Shown here piece by piece: positions 36,672 through 48,200 of a stretch of DNA of 64,000 bases (positions within the stretch are counted from its first letter, which is position 1; each line of letters opens with the position of its first letter). The DNA comes from Avena insularis (Eukaryota; Streptophyta; Magnoliopsida; Poales; Poaceae). The notes beneath the pieces were generated by a model, which saw only the letters and a list, made by a program, of their open reading frames with translations, searched no databases and was not told the DNA's origin. The position numbers and the translations under genes are program-made. The stretch lies in NCBI GenBank assembly GCA_023614405.1, contig CM042692.1:117483503-117547502 (forward strand). Reading direction: 5' to 3'.

Positions 36672-37504
36672 ATGGCACCATCTACTTTTAATTTCAATGT
36701 GTTCATGGAGAAAGAGAAACTTGCAATGAATGATAGCAGCTTTACCAATTGGGTCTTGAACTTGAGGATTTTCCTCACTGCTACACAAAAAGCAATATGT
36801 GATAGAAGCATCATTATGCCCCTCACCTCCTAATGATGCCCCTGACAAGGTAAAGAATGTTTACCTAAATCGTCAGGAGGACCACAATATGGTTCATTGC
36901 GGCATACTCTATGGGCTAGAGCCCCGGACTCCGAAAGCGTTTCGAGAATGGCAATGCCTTTGATACCATGGGTGAATTGAATCGATACCCATGCTGCCGT
37001 AGAGAGTTATGATGCTTCAGAAATGTTCTTTAGCTACATGATGGAGGAGAACAACTCCTTTAGTGAGCATGTACTCAAAATGTTTTGGTATGCCGATAAG
37101 CTTGTGTCCATGGGAATAACGATTCCCATTAACATAGGCATACATCATGTTCTCCAATCTCTGCCACCAAGCTACAAGAGGTTCGTGATGAACTATAACA
37201 TGCATGGCATGAAGAAGACTCTCCCTGAGCTTCTGTCAGTGTTTAAGACTGCTAAAGTGGAGATTAGGAAAGAACATGAAGTGTTGATGATCAATAGGAC
37301 CACTGGTTTCAATAAAGATAAGAAGGGTACATAGAAGGGTAACTTCAAGAAGGGCCCTAAGAAGAATACCCGGGCTGGCCCTAAGTCTGAGACCGAGTGC
37401 TACTATTGTAAGGAGACTGGCTATTGAAAGCACAACTGCCCCAAGTATCTGGCAGATAAGAAGGCCGACAAGATGTATAAAGCTATATTTGATATACATT
37501 ATAT
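36672..37504 (+). pseudogene. gag: Copia C gag
   Basis: The start is at ATG 36672 (MAPSTFNFNVFMEKEKLAM). Stops and small indels break 36830-37020, then a clean frame runs 37023-37334 with typical Copia gag text (VLQSLPPSYKRFVMNYNM). TAG follows at 37332. The zinc knuckle at 37398-37439 reads C-YY-C-KETG-Y-*-KHN-C: the histidine is Tyr and the next codon is TGA, where the family has Trp. Both changes are C-to-T type transitions. The knuckle cannot bind zinc normally. Confidence 0.85.
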
Positions 37505-37564
37505 TGATGTGTACTTGACTAGTACTCGTAGTGGCACCTGGGTATTAGATACTGGTTCGGTTAC
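37505..37564 (+). pseudogene. Copia C protease, first part
   Basis: The catalytic motif WVLDTGS is at 37539-37559. Three residues after D-T-G the frame is cut by the left LTR of element G. The downstream part resumes at 45803. In Copia elements this domain cleaves the single Gag-Pol product. Confidence 0.85.
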
Positions 37565-37970
37565 TGACGAGGTGTAACCTCGGCAATGCCCATGGTGATG
37601 GACTTGGGGTTTCATGGAAAAGAGAACGTTGGGGATTTCGTCGGATGTCAGGGAAACAATGGAATCAAAGTCGCCTGAATATTGAGTAATTGCACTATTA
37701 CAAGTTGTCTTCTAGATTTCGATACCCTCGCTTGGGCTTCTCCCGTCCTATATATAATAGGCCGGGTCTCAAAGCTGTATGCGGATAGGTTTCATACACG
37801 CATGATTACAATATCAACACAATGTCGGTTCATGGTTTCTTTCCTAATACAATCAAAGTCTTTGTCGGTTGCTTCCTTGGGCTGTCATCTGGAATCTTCA
37901 TGGGCCGGAAGCCCGTTTACTTAGTATAGGGTAGTAAATCATAAGTATCCGAGTAATCATACTCATGTCA
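37565..37970 (-). repeat. G 3' LTR
   Basis: 406 bp with ends TG...CA. It is preceded on the minus strand by the purine tract ctcgggggctac (37971-37982). A TATA-like word (tatatataa) is at 37750. Confidence 0.93.
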
Positions 37971-37984
37971 GTAGCCCCCGAGAC

Positions 37985-38990
37985 TCTACTTGAACCGAAG
38001 TTTTAGGTTGAGTCTCAAAGTTTCCTTTCCTTTATATTTTATTTTTCATAGGGATTTGGTACAACGAGTCTAATGCTTCCGACGGATCAGGAATCAGTTA
38101 ATTGCTCCTAGGAAAAAAAAGGTTGTACTACATCAAATTCAAGTCCCCAGGCTCACATCCGGAATTTGCTACTGTCGTAATTCAATTCGAGCCGCTGAGG
38201 TCTTACCTTCAAGTCCCCAGGCTCACATCGAATACTGAATTCCAGTTTTCTATTTTTATCGGGTACCCAACGCGTCCGTCAGGATTTTTCATCGTATCCT
38301 TGATACAGATTTTTTACTGGCAGAGCACATTCTTGTGCGGTTACCAGGCCACATAGGACGAATCCTGGGGTCTTACCTTCATGTTTCTGAACACGGCATT
38401 CAGATTTTTTGTCGCGTCTGAGCGTGATCCAAGATTTTTGGTTTTATTGGCGGTCGGCCTGTTGGGACACCAATATTTCTGATTTTATCATATAGTTTTA
38501 ATTCTTTATACTGGCTCCCGATGGGAGTAATACCTTTTTGAGGATACAATGATGTAAAACTCAAAGGTGTTTGCAATCATGAATATATTTTTATACACAA
38601 CTGGAATTCTATCGGGTGCGCGCCAGCGCTCCCGATGGGAGTAGCCCCCGATGCTATGTTCAAATGCCTGTATCTGGACATAGGCTCATAGTTGTTGTTA
38701 TCTTTGATGGAAAATATTGATTTTTTGAACAACAAAAAGATTAAGGTACATATAACTTATCTCTTTATATATAAGGCGAAAAATCGACGATGCACTATTC
38801 TTTTTGGCGGATGGCCTTTGGCTGTTGGCCTAGATATTGTGGATTAAGAAGCTGAACTGTAACTCTTATCACATTGCAAGTAATCTTATGCGTAAAAGCA
38901 TCATAGCTGTGCTACATTCCATGGATTTGAGTAATTTACTCATGTCTTCTTGTCTTGTAGTCGATATGCTCCTCCAAGAATAACTTCTGT
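37985..38990 (-). other. G 3' untranslated region with short repeats
   Basis: About 1 kb without a coding frame lies between integrase and the purine tract. The word tcaagtccccaggctcaca occurs twice (about 38140 and 38209), and ctcccgatgggagta occurs twice (about 38515 and 38629). Long, repeat-bearing 3' regions are common in the Tat group. Confidence 0.6.
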
Positions 38991-38996
38991 GATGAT

Positions 38997-40139
38997 TTAT
39001 GGTCCTTCCCATGGCGATTCTAACTTCTTGTGGCCATCTTGCTTGAGGCGGAGAACTAGGTCCCCTACTGCAAAGGACCTAGGCCACAATCTTCGGCTGT
39101 GATAATTGAGCAGGTTTTGCTGGTACATAGTTGCTCTTTGGAGGGCTTCATCTCGAGCCTCATCAAGTACATCCATGTCATCTTCAAGTGCTTCTCTTGA
39201 TTCCTCTTCATCATATGCAGCTACTCTTGGGGATTCATGTGACACCGCAACTGGAAGCACGGCCTCCGCCCCGTGGACCAAAAAGGAAGGCGTCTCTTGT
39301 GTTGAATTATTTGGAGTTCTTCGTAAACTCCATAACACGGATGGCAATTCATCCACCCATGCTCCTTTTGCTCTATCAAGTGGTACTAGTAGTCTTTTCT
39401 TAAGTCCAGCAGTAACTAGTCCATTGCCTTTTTCTACCTGTCCATTTGTTTACGGGTGAGCTACCGAAGTGTAGCTTATTTTGATGCCCATGTCCTTGCA
39501 GTACTCCTTGAACTCATTGTAAATGAAGTTGGTCCCGTTGTCCGTGATGATGCTGTTTGGTACGCCAAACCAAAATACTATGGATTTAATAAAATTCACA
39601 GCCGAAGTTCCATCTTGGGTGGTGACATGCATTGCTTCAATCCATTTAGTAAATTTTTCGACTGCTACTAGCAGAAAGACGTGTCCTCCTGGTGATGATT
39701 TGTGAAGTTTTCCCACCATATCAAGTCCCCACTAAGAAAGCGGCCAGGACAAGGGTATAGGATTCAACTCAGCGACGCGTGCTCTAGGCTTCGTTGCGAA
39801 TCATTGACATGCCTCACATGTTCTGACAATGTCCTTTGCATCTTGAACTGCAGTGAGCCAGTAAAATCCTACTCTGAATGCTTTTGCAGCAATTGCTCGG
39901 CTACTAGCATGATGACCACAAACTCCTTCATGTATATCTTTGAGTATGGTTTTTCCTTCTTCGGGTGTTACACAATGCTGTAACACGCTCGAAATACTTG
40001 TCTTATATAGTTCCCCTTTGATTATCCTGAAGGCCTTTGATCGTCGGGTGATTCGTTGGGCTTCTATCACATCTTCTAGTAGCTCGCCCTTAGTCATATA
40101 TGCTACACACGGCTGCATCCAGGTGAGCTCTATTAGCAT
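38997..40139 (-). pseudogene. G integrase
   Basis: Frames 39801-40139, 39450-39719 and 38997-39356 are all in one register. The zinc head HEGVCGHH...RTCEACQ is complete. Core residues are D in GLDMVG (near 39720), D in IITDNGTNF (near 39535) and E in NGQVEKGNG (near 39430). Stops at 39801, about 39738, 39450 and 38997 break it; at 39450 the codon is TAA where CAA would keep the frame. The integrase would act in the nucleus on element cDNA. Confidence 0.88.
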
Positions 40140-40295
40140 GACCTCTGCAATTTCTTGTTCTTCTTCTTTGATAGATTCTTCTATGTTCTTGGCATCTGAA
40201 GGAGCCCTCGAGTCTTTTTGCGAATGTTTCTTTTTCCCTGTCTTTCGTGATGCAACCGCGGAGACTCTTTTTGTTTTGATCGATCGCTCCGTTAT

Positions 40296-40910
40296 TTACT
40301 CCCAAAAAACTCCAGGTGGTATTGGTAAACATAGGGACCCGATGTTTGCTAGATTGTCGGCTTCCTCATTGCTTGCTCTTCCTATATGCGATACTTCACA
40401 TCCATCAAACTGAGATTCCATAACGCCATATAGATCACGATAAGCAGCCATATTTTTGCTGAAAGCGTTGCATTTGTTCATTGCTTGTTGTGCCACAAGA
40501 TTAGAATCTCCGAAGATTTTGAGGCGAGTTGCATCGCAAGCTTTGGCCATTTGCATGCCATGCAACAAGGCCTCATATTCCGATTTCTTATTGGATGCGT
40601 TCGTGAAGCTCATTCGAAGTATATAGCACATTTTGTCGCCTTGGGGTGATATTAGTACGACTCCTGCTCCTGCTCCCTATGTTCTTTTTGACCCATCAAA
40701 GTACATTGTCCAAGCACTAGAAAGATCTAGTGGACCCGCACATTGCAACTCTGTCCACTCCGTGATGAAATCCGACAGAACTTGTGACTTAATTGCTTTG
40801 CGCTTCTCATATGTGATATCCCGAGGGGATAATTTGATGCCCCATAGAGAGACACGTCTAGTTGCTTCTGGATTGTTGAGGATGCTTGAAACAGGTGCTT
40901 CGTTGACCAC
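40296..40910 (-). pseudogene. G second RNase H domain (Tat-lineage type)
   Basis: Frames 40677-40910 and 40296-40631 share one register with one stop at 40677. After WTMYFDGS come KKSEYEALLHGM, KIFGDSNLVAQQ and HIGRASNEEADNLA, giving the Asp-Glu-Asp...His/Asp pattern of a complete RNase H fold. It is separate from the RT-linked RNase H. A second such domain before integrase is the hallmark of Tat-type plant elements. Its catalytic residues look intact, unlike the first RNase H. Confidence 0.85.
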
Positions 40911-40959
40911 TATGATTGGATGCTCCGAAAATACTGGCGTAGTTTTCGTGTTGTCATAA

Positions 40960-42085
40960 ATACCCCATATGCTAGTTTCTGGTAGTGTGGGTACCTTTGT
41001 TTGGATGGAGATAAAACCTCGCTTAGGAAGTAAATTGGCCTCTACACACCATGGATCTTCCCTTCTTCGGGTCGCTCTACGACCAAGACCGTGCTGACCA
41101 CCTGATTTGTGGCAGCGATGTAAAGGAGTAAAGGCTCTTTCTCTTTTGGTGACACGACGATAGGAGATGTCGAAAGTGTCCTTTTAAGGTCTTCAATGGC
41201 GTGCTGAGATTCTTCCGTCCACTCAAATTTTTCTGATTTCCTCATGAGGGCGTAAAATGGCAGCGCCTTTTCTCCTAACCTTGCAATAAAATGACTCAGT
41301 GTCGCTACTCGCCCTGCCAGTTGTTGTACGCCACATAGATTTGTTGGCTTCTTCATTGTTATGATTGCTTGTATTTTTTCTGGATTAGCCGCGATTCCTC
41401 TAGCTAATACCAAATATCCGAGGAGTTGCCCTTCCGAGACTCCAAAGGAACATTTCTTCGGGTTCATTTTGATGCTAAACCTATCGATATTTTTGAATGT
41501 TTCCTCGAGGTGCTTGATCAGCGCAGATCCTTTACCCGTTGTAACTATTACGTCATCAATGTATACTTGCACATTTGTGCCCATTTGGCTTCCCAGGCAC
41601 TTCTGCATCATCCGCTGATATGTTGCTCCGGCGTTCTTGAGGCCAAAAGGCATCATTGTGTAATAGAATACACCATAGGGCGTGATAAACGCTGTTTTCT
41701 CCTGATATTCTTCTTTCATCCTAATCTGGTGGTATCCTGAGTAAGCGTCCAAGAAAGAAAGACATTCGCATCCCACGGTTGCATCGATTATTTGATAGAT
41801 TCGTGGCAATGGGAAGTGACCTTTTGGGCAATGCTTGTCCAGTGCAGTAAAGTCGATGCACATCCGAAGTTATGTAGTGTTTTTCTTTGGAACACATACT
41901 AGGTTTGCGAGCCACTCTGACTTTGTTAGTTCTTTGATAAAATTGGCATCAGTTAGGCGATGGAGCTCCTTTCCAATGGCCTTGTGCTTTGGCTCTGCAA
42001 AGCATCGAAGCGACTGCTTTACTGGCTTCGCCTTTGGATCTAGATTTAATGTGTGCTCAGTGAGTTCCCTAGGAATTCCCGGCAT
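40960..42085 (-). pseudogene. G reverse transcriptase and first RNase H
   Basis: Frames 41870-42085 and 41042-41863 are in one register and separated only by a stop at 41870. Visible blocks are LVCVPKK, FLDAYSGYHQIRM, MMPFGLKNAGATYQRMM and the active site YIDD (minus strand of 41552-41563). RNase H follows (PLLLYIAATNQVVSTVLV near 41090-41150); its usual first aspartate position reads Ala. A frameshift near 41000 separates it from the next domain. Confidence 0.88.
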
Positions 42086-42148
42086 GTCAGAAGGTAGCCA
42101 TGCGAAAATCTCCCAGTGCTCATGGAGGAACTCGATGAGCGCGCTTTC

Positions 42149-42930
42149 CTATGCGGGATCAAGGTTAGAAGATACGAATGTTGTTTTCATCGGGTCAGCA
42201 GGATGGATCTGTACTTCTTTTGTGTCTTTTGCCGTGTCAAAAGCCTGATCGGGATTGACACGTGTTACTTCTAGAGGTTGTGCGGTTGCTGAAGTTTTGA
42301 GTTGTTCAAACTCCGTTGACATCCCGAAAGACTCAGAAATTTTGTTGAACTCCCGATCACAACTGTTGGCACGTGTGAAGCTTCCTTCTACCATGATAAT
42401 TCCTTTTGGTGCTGGCATCTTCATCACTAAGTATGCATAGTGCGGCACTGCCATAAATCATGCAAAGGTTGGTCGTCCCAGGATTGCATGATATTGCGAT
42501 GGCTAATCCATGACTTCAAATTCGAGTTTTTCTTGCCTGAAATTTATTTTGGAACCAAAAACAACGTCAAGAAATACTTTGCCTAAAGGAATTTCGGCTT
42601 TACCTGTACTATTCCGTGGAAAGATGTTTCTGTTGGGGCAAGGTTATCTAGGGGGTAATCTATTGTTCTCAGTGTTTTTTGCGTAGATCAGATTTATGCT
42701 ACTTCCTGCATCCATGAAGACTTTGCTCATATCAAACCCGTCGATTTGTGCTTCAACTATCAAGGCGGAGTGACCCAGTCGTGGGACCCGAAGTGGGTGA
42801 TCGGCCCCTGAATGTGATTTCTTGTTCTGACCAATGGAGATATTTGGGTGTGGTTGATGCTACTGTTTCCGCCATATTGATTTGTCTTGTAATGAGCTTC
42901 TGAATTCTGTTGGGTGGACACCCTTTCTGT
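42149..42930 (-). pseudogene. G aspartic protease
   Basis: On the minus strand the motif DAGSSINLIY lies near 42690-42720 and a second block, HAILGRPTFA, near 42465-42495. D-A-G-S is an allowed form of the retropepsin triad in Tat-type elements. Several stops and frame changes lie between the motifs. The frame 42149-42454 is the linker to RT. Confidence 0.72.
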
Positions 42931-43099
42931 ATCATAGACATTGCTCCTTTTGATCTGGGTACTTGTTGTTTTGATCGTTTCTGTTTTGTGGTGGTGCTGG
43001 TGGTGGTGGCAGTGGTGCACCGATGGCTAGTGTACCCCGCATGGATGTGTATCCTCGATTTGCCGCTTCGGTTGCCTTTGTGTTGCACAACTCGTGCAT

Positions 43100-45372
43100 C
43101 TTCACGAATGTTCGGCAGTCTTTCATGAGGTGGTTGGATTGCCGTCTGCCTGCCGAGTCGAAGTAAAAATGCATATTACAGGGTCCTTCCAGCATTTGCA
43201 TTGCGGAGATAGGTGGGTCTCGTGCTCTTGGCTGATATCACTGTGTGGACTGGCTTCCTCCAACATCGTCCCTGTTCTGGCGGTATCCGCTGTTGTGGTT
43301 GTTGCTTCTGTTGTTACCTTCACCCGAAAAACCTGCTACGACATAACTTGGTCCCGTATTTCCGTCGTTGTTCCTTCTTCTTCTATCATCGCCACACTTA
43401 TCCCTGTCTTCCTCGGGTGACCATGCGCGCTTGTTATGTAGCGCGTCCTCTCCATCAGCCCAACGATTTGCTATCTCCATTAACTATGATATTGTCTTCG
43501 GTTTAACCCTTCCTAGTTCTTCAATGAATTCTCGGCGATGGAGGCCATCATTGAAGGCATCGATGGCCCTTTTGTCGGATATGGATTCAGATGAGTTTTT
43601 GATAATATTCCACCGCTATATGAGCGTTCTTATTGACTCTCTAGATTTTTGTTTGCACGCTCTTAACTGCTCCAAGGATGTTGGTCGTTTGAATGTAGAA
43701 TGGAAATGTCGGATGAATTTATCTTCCAGATCGTTCCAGCTACCAATTGAATCTTTGGGTAACTGCTTGAGCCATGATCTTGCGGCCCCTTTTAGATGTT
43801 GTTGTAGGATTTGCATTGCGGTAGTTGTGGAGCCACCCTGTAATTTGACAGTGGCCAAATAGTCTGCTAACCAAGCTCCGAGTTCCTGGAGTCCATCGTA
43901 TTTGTGGCGGTCGTGTGGGAGTTTGAAGTCCTTGGGTACTGAGGCCTTGTGAATCATCTACGTGAAACAGCTAGCCCCGCATAGCTCGTGATCATCTTCG
44001 TCATATCCTTCTTGATATCGTCGGCTCCGGCTTTCATCTCTGGGTCCACTGCTCCTATGTTGGGTGTTGTCGTTTCTTGTATTGCTTCACGGCTCGGACC
44101 CTACGAGATGCGCCTGGTGTGGTGATCGAGATTGTCGGGCGTGTTCTACTTGCCAGGACTGTTGTGACGGCATGGGGATCTTTGTGTGATTCCTTGTTCT
44201 GCTTCCGCGAGAGAGGCTCCTACCATGCCGAGGTTCATCAGGGCGGAGCGGTGAAGGGCAGCGCGTGGATCTCCGTGTGCGGGTTGGGTGGTGATCAGAT
44301 ACGTTTGTGCGGCCACAATGGCTGCCTGAGCTGTTTTTGCCTTGATGTTTCCTGCTTGATCAATTGACATGAATGATAGGTCGAGATCTCAGATGATTCC
44401 ACTTCTTTCTTCTTTGGGGATATTTTGTAGTCGATATGTTATCCTTATTGGTGGTGCTGCTCCTATTACGCTCCTTGATCCTCGAGTAGAGCTTAATTGT
44501 GCCTGTTGTAAGCTGGATTCATCGGCTAATCTCTTTATTTCATCGAGTTGCCTTTGCATCCGAAGTAGGTCACTCTTCTTGTGGTAGAGAAGATATTGGT
44601 ATGCCAATAGATCCTCATGTGAAACATCCGCTGTCAGTGGGACTGCTCCCGAAATTGCCTCCCTTGCCTTTTGCCATGCCGATGCTGGTAGCCGGAGTCC
44701 TTGCCTTTCTCCTGCATGCGGTTCTTCGCCTCCTCCTTGGACTATGCGATTGTCTGCTGTTTCTCCTCCGTTTCCATGGTCTCCTTCATTGTTGTGGTTT
44801 CCTGCATGGTCATCTGATAAAATATCATCGGGGTTTATGATAGGATTACCGTTTTCGTCACGTGGAGTTGAGGTATCTTCGTTGATCATGCACACTTGGT
44901 GGCGTTTTATGCGTGGCATAATGGCATCATCTCCTGCTTCAAAGTGTGGGCTGATATTATTCCGTGATCATAGTCCTAGATAGATTTTCGCCATCCTTTC
45001 TTCAAAGTCGACGTTTTTGCTACTTTTGTCGGGTTCTGAGTTTGCCGGGTTTGTTTTGTGTGGTGGTGTTGGCTGATGACCTTCCTTGCCCGCTTCGTTC
45101 TGTGTTGTGACATCCGTGGAGGATTCGACGGAAGATGTTGGTGCCTCCTTAGGTGTAGCTTTTCCTACCGACAGTTCTGATGCTATCAGGGCCGAAAGGT
45201 GTGATTCTTGCGGGTTGTCTGTTTGGAAGTGGAGGCTTTCGATGATTAGATCGGATCCTCCGTTGAAATCGGTGGGTACCAATACAAGGGTGGGTGGCGT
45301 GGATCTGCTTTCATCGAGTTTGATGCTTGGTGGAGAGCGTTCCACCGAATCCGTGGTTCCAGCGTTCAAGTT
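43100..45372 (-). pseudogene. gag: G gag
   Basis: Minus-strand frames 44968-45420, 44389-44919 and 43616-43957 are parts of one gag. The first is Ser/Thr/Pro-rich, the second is Gln- and acid-rich with SAWQKAREAISGA, and the third holds the retrotransposon gag core (GAARSWLKQLPKDSIGSW and DKFIRHFHSTF). The piece near 42932-43201 is rich in Pro and has HLMKDCRTF. Frameshifts or stops separate all pieces. The first frame opens inside the 5' LTR (ATG at 45420) and reads through the primer site. Whether that start is used is unknown. Confidence 0.78.
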
Positions 45373-45390
45373 TCCCACAGACAGCGCCAA
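45373..45390 (-). other. G primer binding site
   Basis: On the minus strand ttggcgctgtctgtggga follows the LTR end by one base. Similar words serve as primer sites in grass Tat-type gypsy elements. I do not name the tRNA. Confidence 0.75.
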
Positions 45391-45391
45391 T

Positions 45392-45797
45392 TGATGAGGT
45401 GTAACCTCGGCAATGCCCATGGTGATGGACTTGGGGTTTCGTCGAAAAGAGAACGCTAGGGATTTCGTCGGATGTTAGGGAAACAATGGAATCAAAGTCG
45501 CCTGAATATTGAGTAATTGCGCTATTACAAGTTGTCTTCTAGATTTCGGTACCCTTGCTTGGGCTTCTCCCGTCCTATATATAATAGGTCGGGTCTCAAA
45601 GCTGTATGCGGATAGGTTTCATGCACGCGTGATTACAATATCAACACAATGTCGGTTCATGGTTTCTTTCCTAATACAATCAAAGTCTTTGTCGGTTGCT
45701 TCCTTGTGCTGTCATGTGGAATCTTCATGGGCCGGAAGCCCTTTTACTCAGTATAGGGTAGTAAATCATAAGTATCCGAGTAATCATACCCATGTCA
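45392..45797 (-). repeat. G 5' LTR
   Basis: 406 bp, the same length as the left copy, with no indels between them. On the minus strand it starts TGACATGGGTATG and ends CACCTCATCA, directly followed by the primer site. Confidence 0.93.
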
Positions 45798-45802
45798 GTT
45801 AC

Positions 45803-46670
45803 TAATATATGTAACTCGAATCAGGGGCTGCGGAACAAGCGACAACTAGCAAGGGATGAGGTCACGATGCATATCAGTAATGGATCAAAGGTTGATGTGA
45901 TCGTCCTCAGAATGCTACCTCTCCATCTACCGTCGGGACTAGTTATAAACCTAAATAATTGTTATTTGGTGCCTCCGTTGAGCATGAACATTGTATCCGG
46001 ATCGTGTTTATTGCAAAGAGGTTATTCATTTAAATCTGAAAACAATGGTTGTTCGATTTATATGGATAATATCTTTTATGGCCATGCACCTGTGATGAAA
46101 GTTTTATTTCTATTGAATCTCGATAGTAGTGATACACATACCCATAACGTTGATGCCAAAATGATTAAACTTGATAATGATATATCTGCATATATGTGGC
46201 ACTGCCATCTATGTCATATTGGTGTAAAACGCATGAAGAAGCTCCATTCTAATGGACTCCAAGAATCACTTGATTTTGAATCATTCGATACATGTGAGCC
46301 ATGCCTTATGGGAAGGTGATTAGAACCCCGTTTTCTGGTACAATGGAGCAGGCAACGGATTTGTTGGAAATCATACATACTGATGTATGTGGTCCAATGA
46401 GTGTGTCAGCGCGAGGTGGATATCATTATTTTCTTAGTTTCGCGGATGATTTGAGTAGATACAGGTATATCTATTTGATGAAACACAAGTCTCATAATCG
46501 TATCTATTTGATGAAACACAAGTCTCATAATCATACCTCATGAGACCGTGGAGGTGAGTATCTAAGTTACGAGTTTGGCACACACATGAGTGTGGAATAG
46601 TTCCACAACTCACGCCTGCCAGAACACCATAGCATAATGGTGTATCGGAGCGTCATAATCGTACCTTATT
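45803..46670 (+). pseudogene. Copia C protease end and integrase, internally deleted
   Basis: The frame 45792-46319 carries the rest of protease and the integrase zinc head: H-C-HLC-H near 46197-46220 and C-EP-C at about 46293-46304. A one-base shift leads to the frame 46301-46543 with IIHTDVCGPM, which holds the first catalytic aspartate. A 33 bp tandem duplication (46468-46533) adds eleven residues. From about 46545 only the words around the second catalytic block and a few leading to 46670 remain, so much of the catalytic core is deleted or scrambled. It is non-functional. Confidence 0.82.
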
Positions 46671-48200
46671 GGATATGGTTCGATCTATGATGTCTGTGAC
46701 TGACTTGCCACTTTCATTTTGGGGTTATGCACTAGAAAATGCCGCATTCACTTTAAATCGGGTACCATCTAAATCCGTTGAAAGACACCATTCGAATTGT
46801 GGTTTGGAAACAAACCTAAGCTGGCATTTCTTAAAGTTTGGGGATGCGATGTTTATGTGAAGAAACTTTAGCCTGATAAACTCGAACACAAAGCGCAAAA
46901 ATGCGTCTTCATAGGATACCCTGAAGAAACGATTGGGTATTCCTTCTGTCACAGATCCGAGGGCAAGGTTTTCGTTGCCAAGAATGGATCCTTTCTAGAG
47001 AAAGAGTTTATCACAAAAGGTGTGATTAGTCGGAAGGTAGAACTCGAAGAGGTTACTGAACCTTCTCTTCATGAAACGACGAGTGGCGCAGCGTCGAAAA
47101 CTGTTCCGGAGTTGACTTCACCGAATGAAGAAGGAACTAATGATAAAGATCATGAAACTCTTAAAGAGGACAATACCGAACCTCGCAGGTCAAGTAGGAC
47201 ACGTGCAACTCCTAAACTGTACGGAAATCCTGTCATGAATTTCATGGTAGATGGAATTGATGACCCTACGACATATGAAGAAGCGATGATGAGCCCGAAT
47301 TTCAACAAATGGCTAGAAGCCATGCAATCCGAGATGGGATCCATGTCCGAAAACCAGGTTTGGACCTTGGTGGACTTACCTGACGACCTAAAGGCCGTTG
47401 ACAATAAATGGATTTTTAAGAAGAAAACTGACGCTGATGGTAATGTGACCATCTATAAAGCTCGACTTGTTGGAAAGGGATTTCAAAAAATTCAAGGAGT
47501 TGACTATGTTGAGACTTTCTCACTCGTAGTGATGCTAAAGTCATTTAGGATTATGTTAGCAATTGCTACATATTTCAATAATGAAATTTAGCAAATGGAT
47601 GTCAAAACCGCGTTCCTCAATGGTAATATTGAAGAAGAGTTATATATCATACAACCAAAGTGTTTTTTCGATCCTAAGGATGCTAACAAGGTATGCAAAC
47701 TTCAGCAATACATCTATGGACTAAAGCAAGCATCCCGGAGTTGGAATCTCCACTTTGAAGAGGTGAGCAAAGAGTTTGGATTTGTCCAAACTTACGGAGA
47801 AGCTTGTATTTACAAAAAAGTCAGTGGGAGCTCATTGGAATTTCTAATATTATATGTGGATGACACATTGCTGATTGGAAATGATATAGATCTTTTAAAT
47901 AGTGTTAAAATTTAACCAAACAACAAATATTTGATGAAGGACCTTAGTGAAGCATCATACATATTAGGCATCAATATCTATAGAGATAGATCAAGACGCC
48001 TAATTGGTCTATCACAAAGTACATACCTTGATAAGACTTTAAAGAAGTTTAAAATGGACGGAAGTAAGAATGGGTTCTTACCTATGTTGCAAGGAAAGAC
48101 ATTGAGTAAGACTCAAAGTCCGGCTACGGTGGAAGAAAGAGAGATGATGGATAAGATCCCCTATGCCTTAGCCATAGGCTCTATAATGTATGCCATTTTA
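46671..48200 (+). pseudogene. Copia C integrase tail and reverse transcriptase
   Basis: A short frame (46669-46860, LPLSFWGYALENAAFTLNRV) is followed by stops. A clean frame at 47022-47591 covers the acidic linker and RT start (WIFKKKTDADGNVTIYKARL). TAG at 47589 is followed by 47595-47915 with MDVKTAFLNGNIEEELYIIQ and an intact YVDD (47853-47864). TAA at 47913 and a small indel lead to 47931-48200 with SYILGINIYRDRS. The frame is lost near 48195 at the Z junction. Only a few stops break this RT, the best kept of the three Copia copies. Confidence 0.88.

Larger units (their letters stand above)
37565..45797 (-). mobile_element. G: complete Ty3/gypsy element, Tat/Retand-type, minus strand
   Basis: Two 406 bp LTRs, the duplication gttac (37560-37564 and 45798-45802), a primer site and a purine tract define an 8.2 kb element. 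On the minus strand the order is gag, protease, RT, RNase H, a second RNase H-like domain, integrase and a long 3' untranslated region. The extra RNase H between RT-RNase H and integrase is known from the Tat group of plant gypsy elements. By eye the LTRs differ at 17 of 406 positions, 13 of them transitions. Pol is broken mainly by single stops and one frameshift. Confidence 0.93.
35755..48200 (+). mobile_element. Copia C: Angela/BARE-like Copia element split by element G
   Basis: The leader (35755-36671), gag, protease, integrase and RT lie in order, the Copia arrangement with integrase before RT. Element G splits the protease at 37565-45797, with gttac duplicated. The right end is lost in RT near 48200, where the Z LTR begins, so RNase H and the 3' LTR are missing. 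The leader matches that of Copia A (11770-12660), so A and C belong to one family. Confidence 0.87.
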
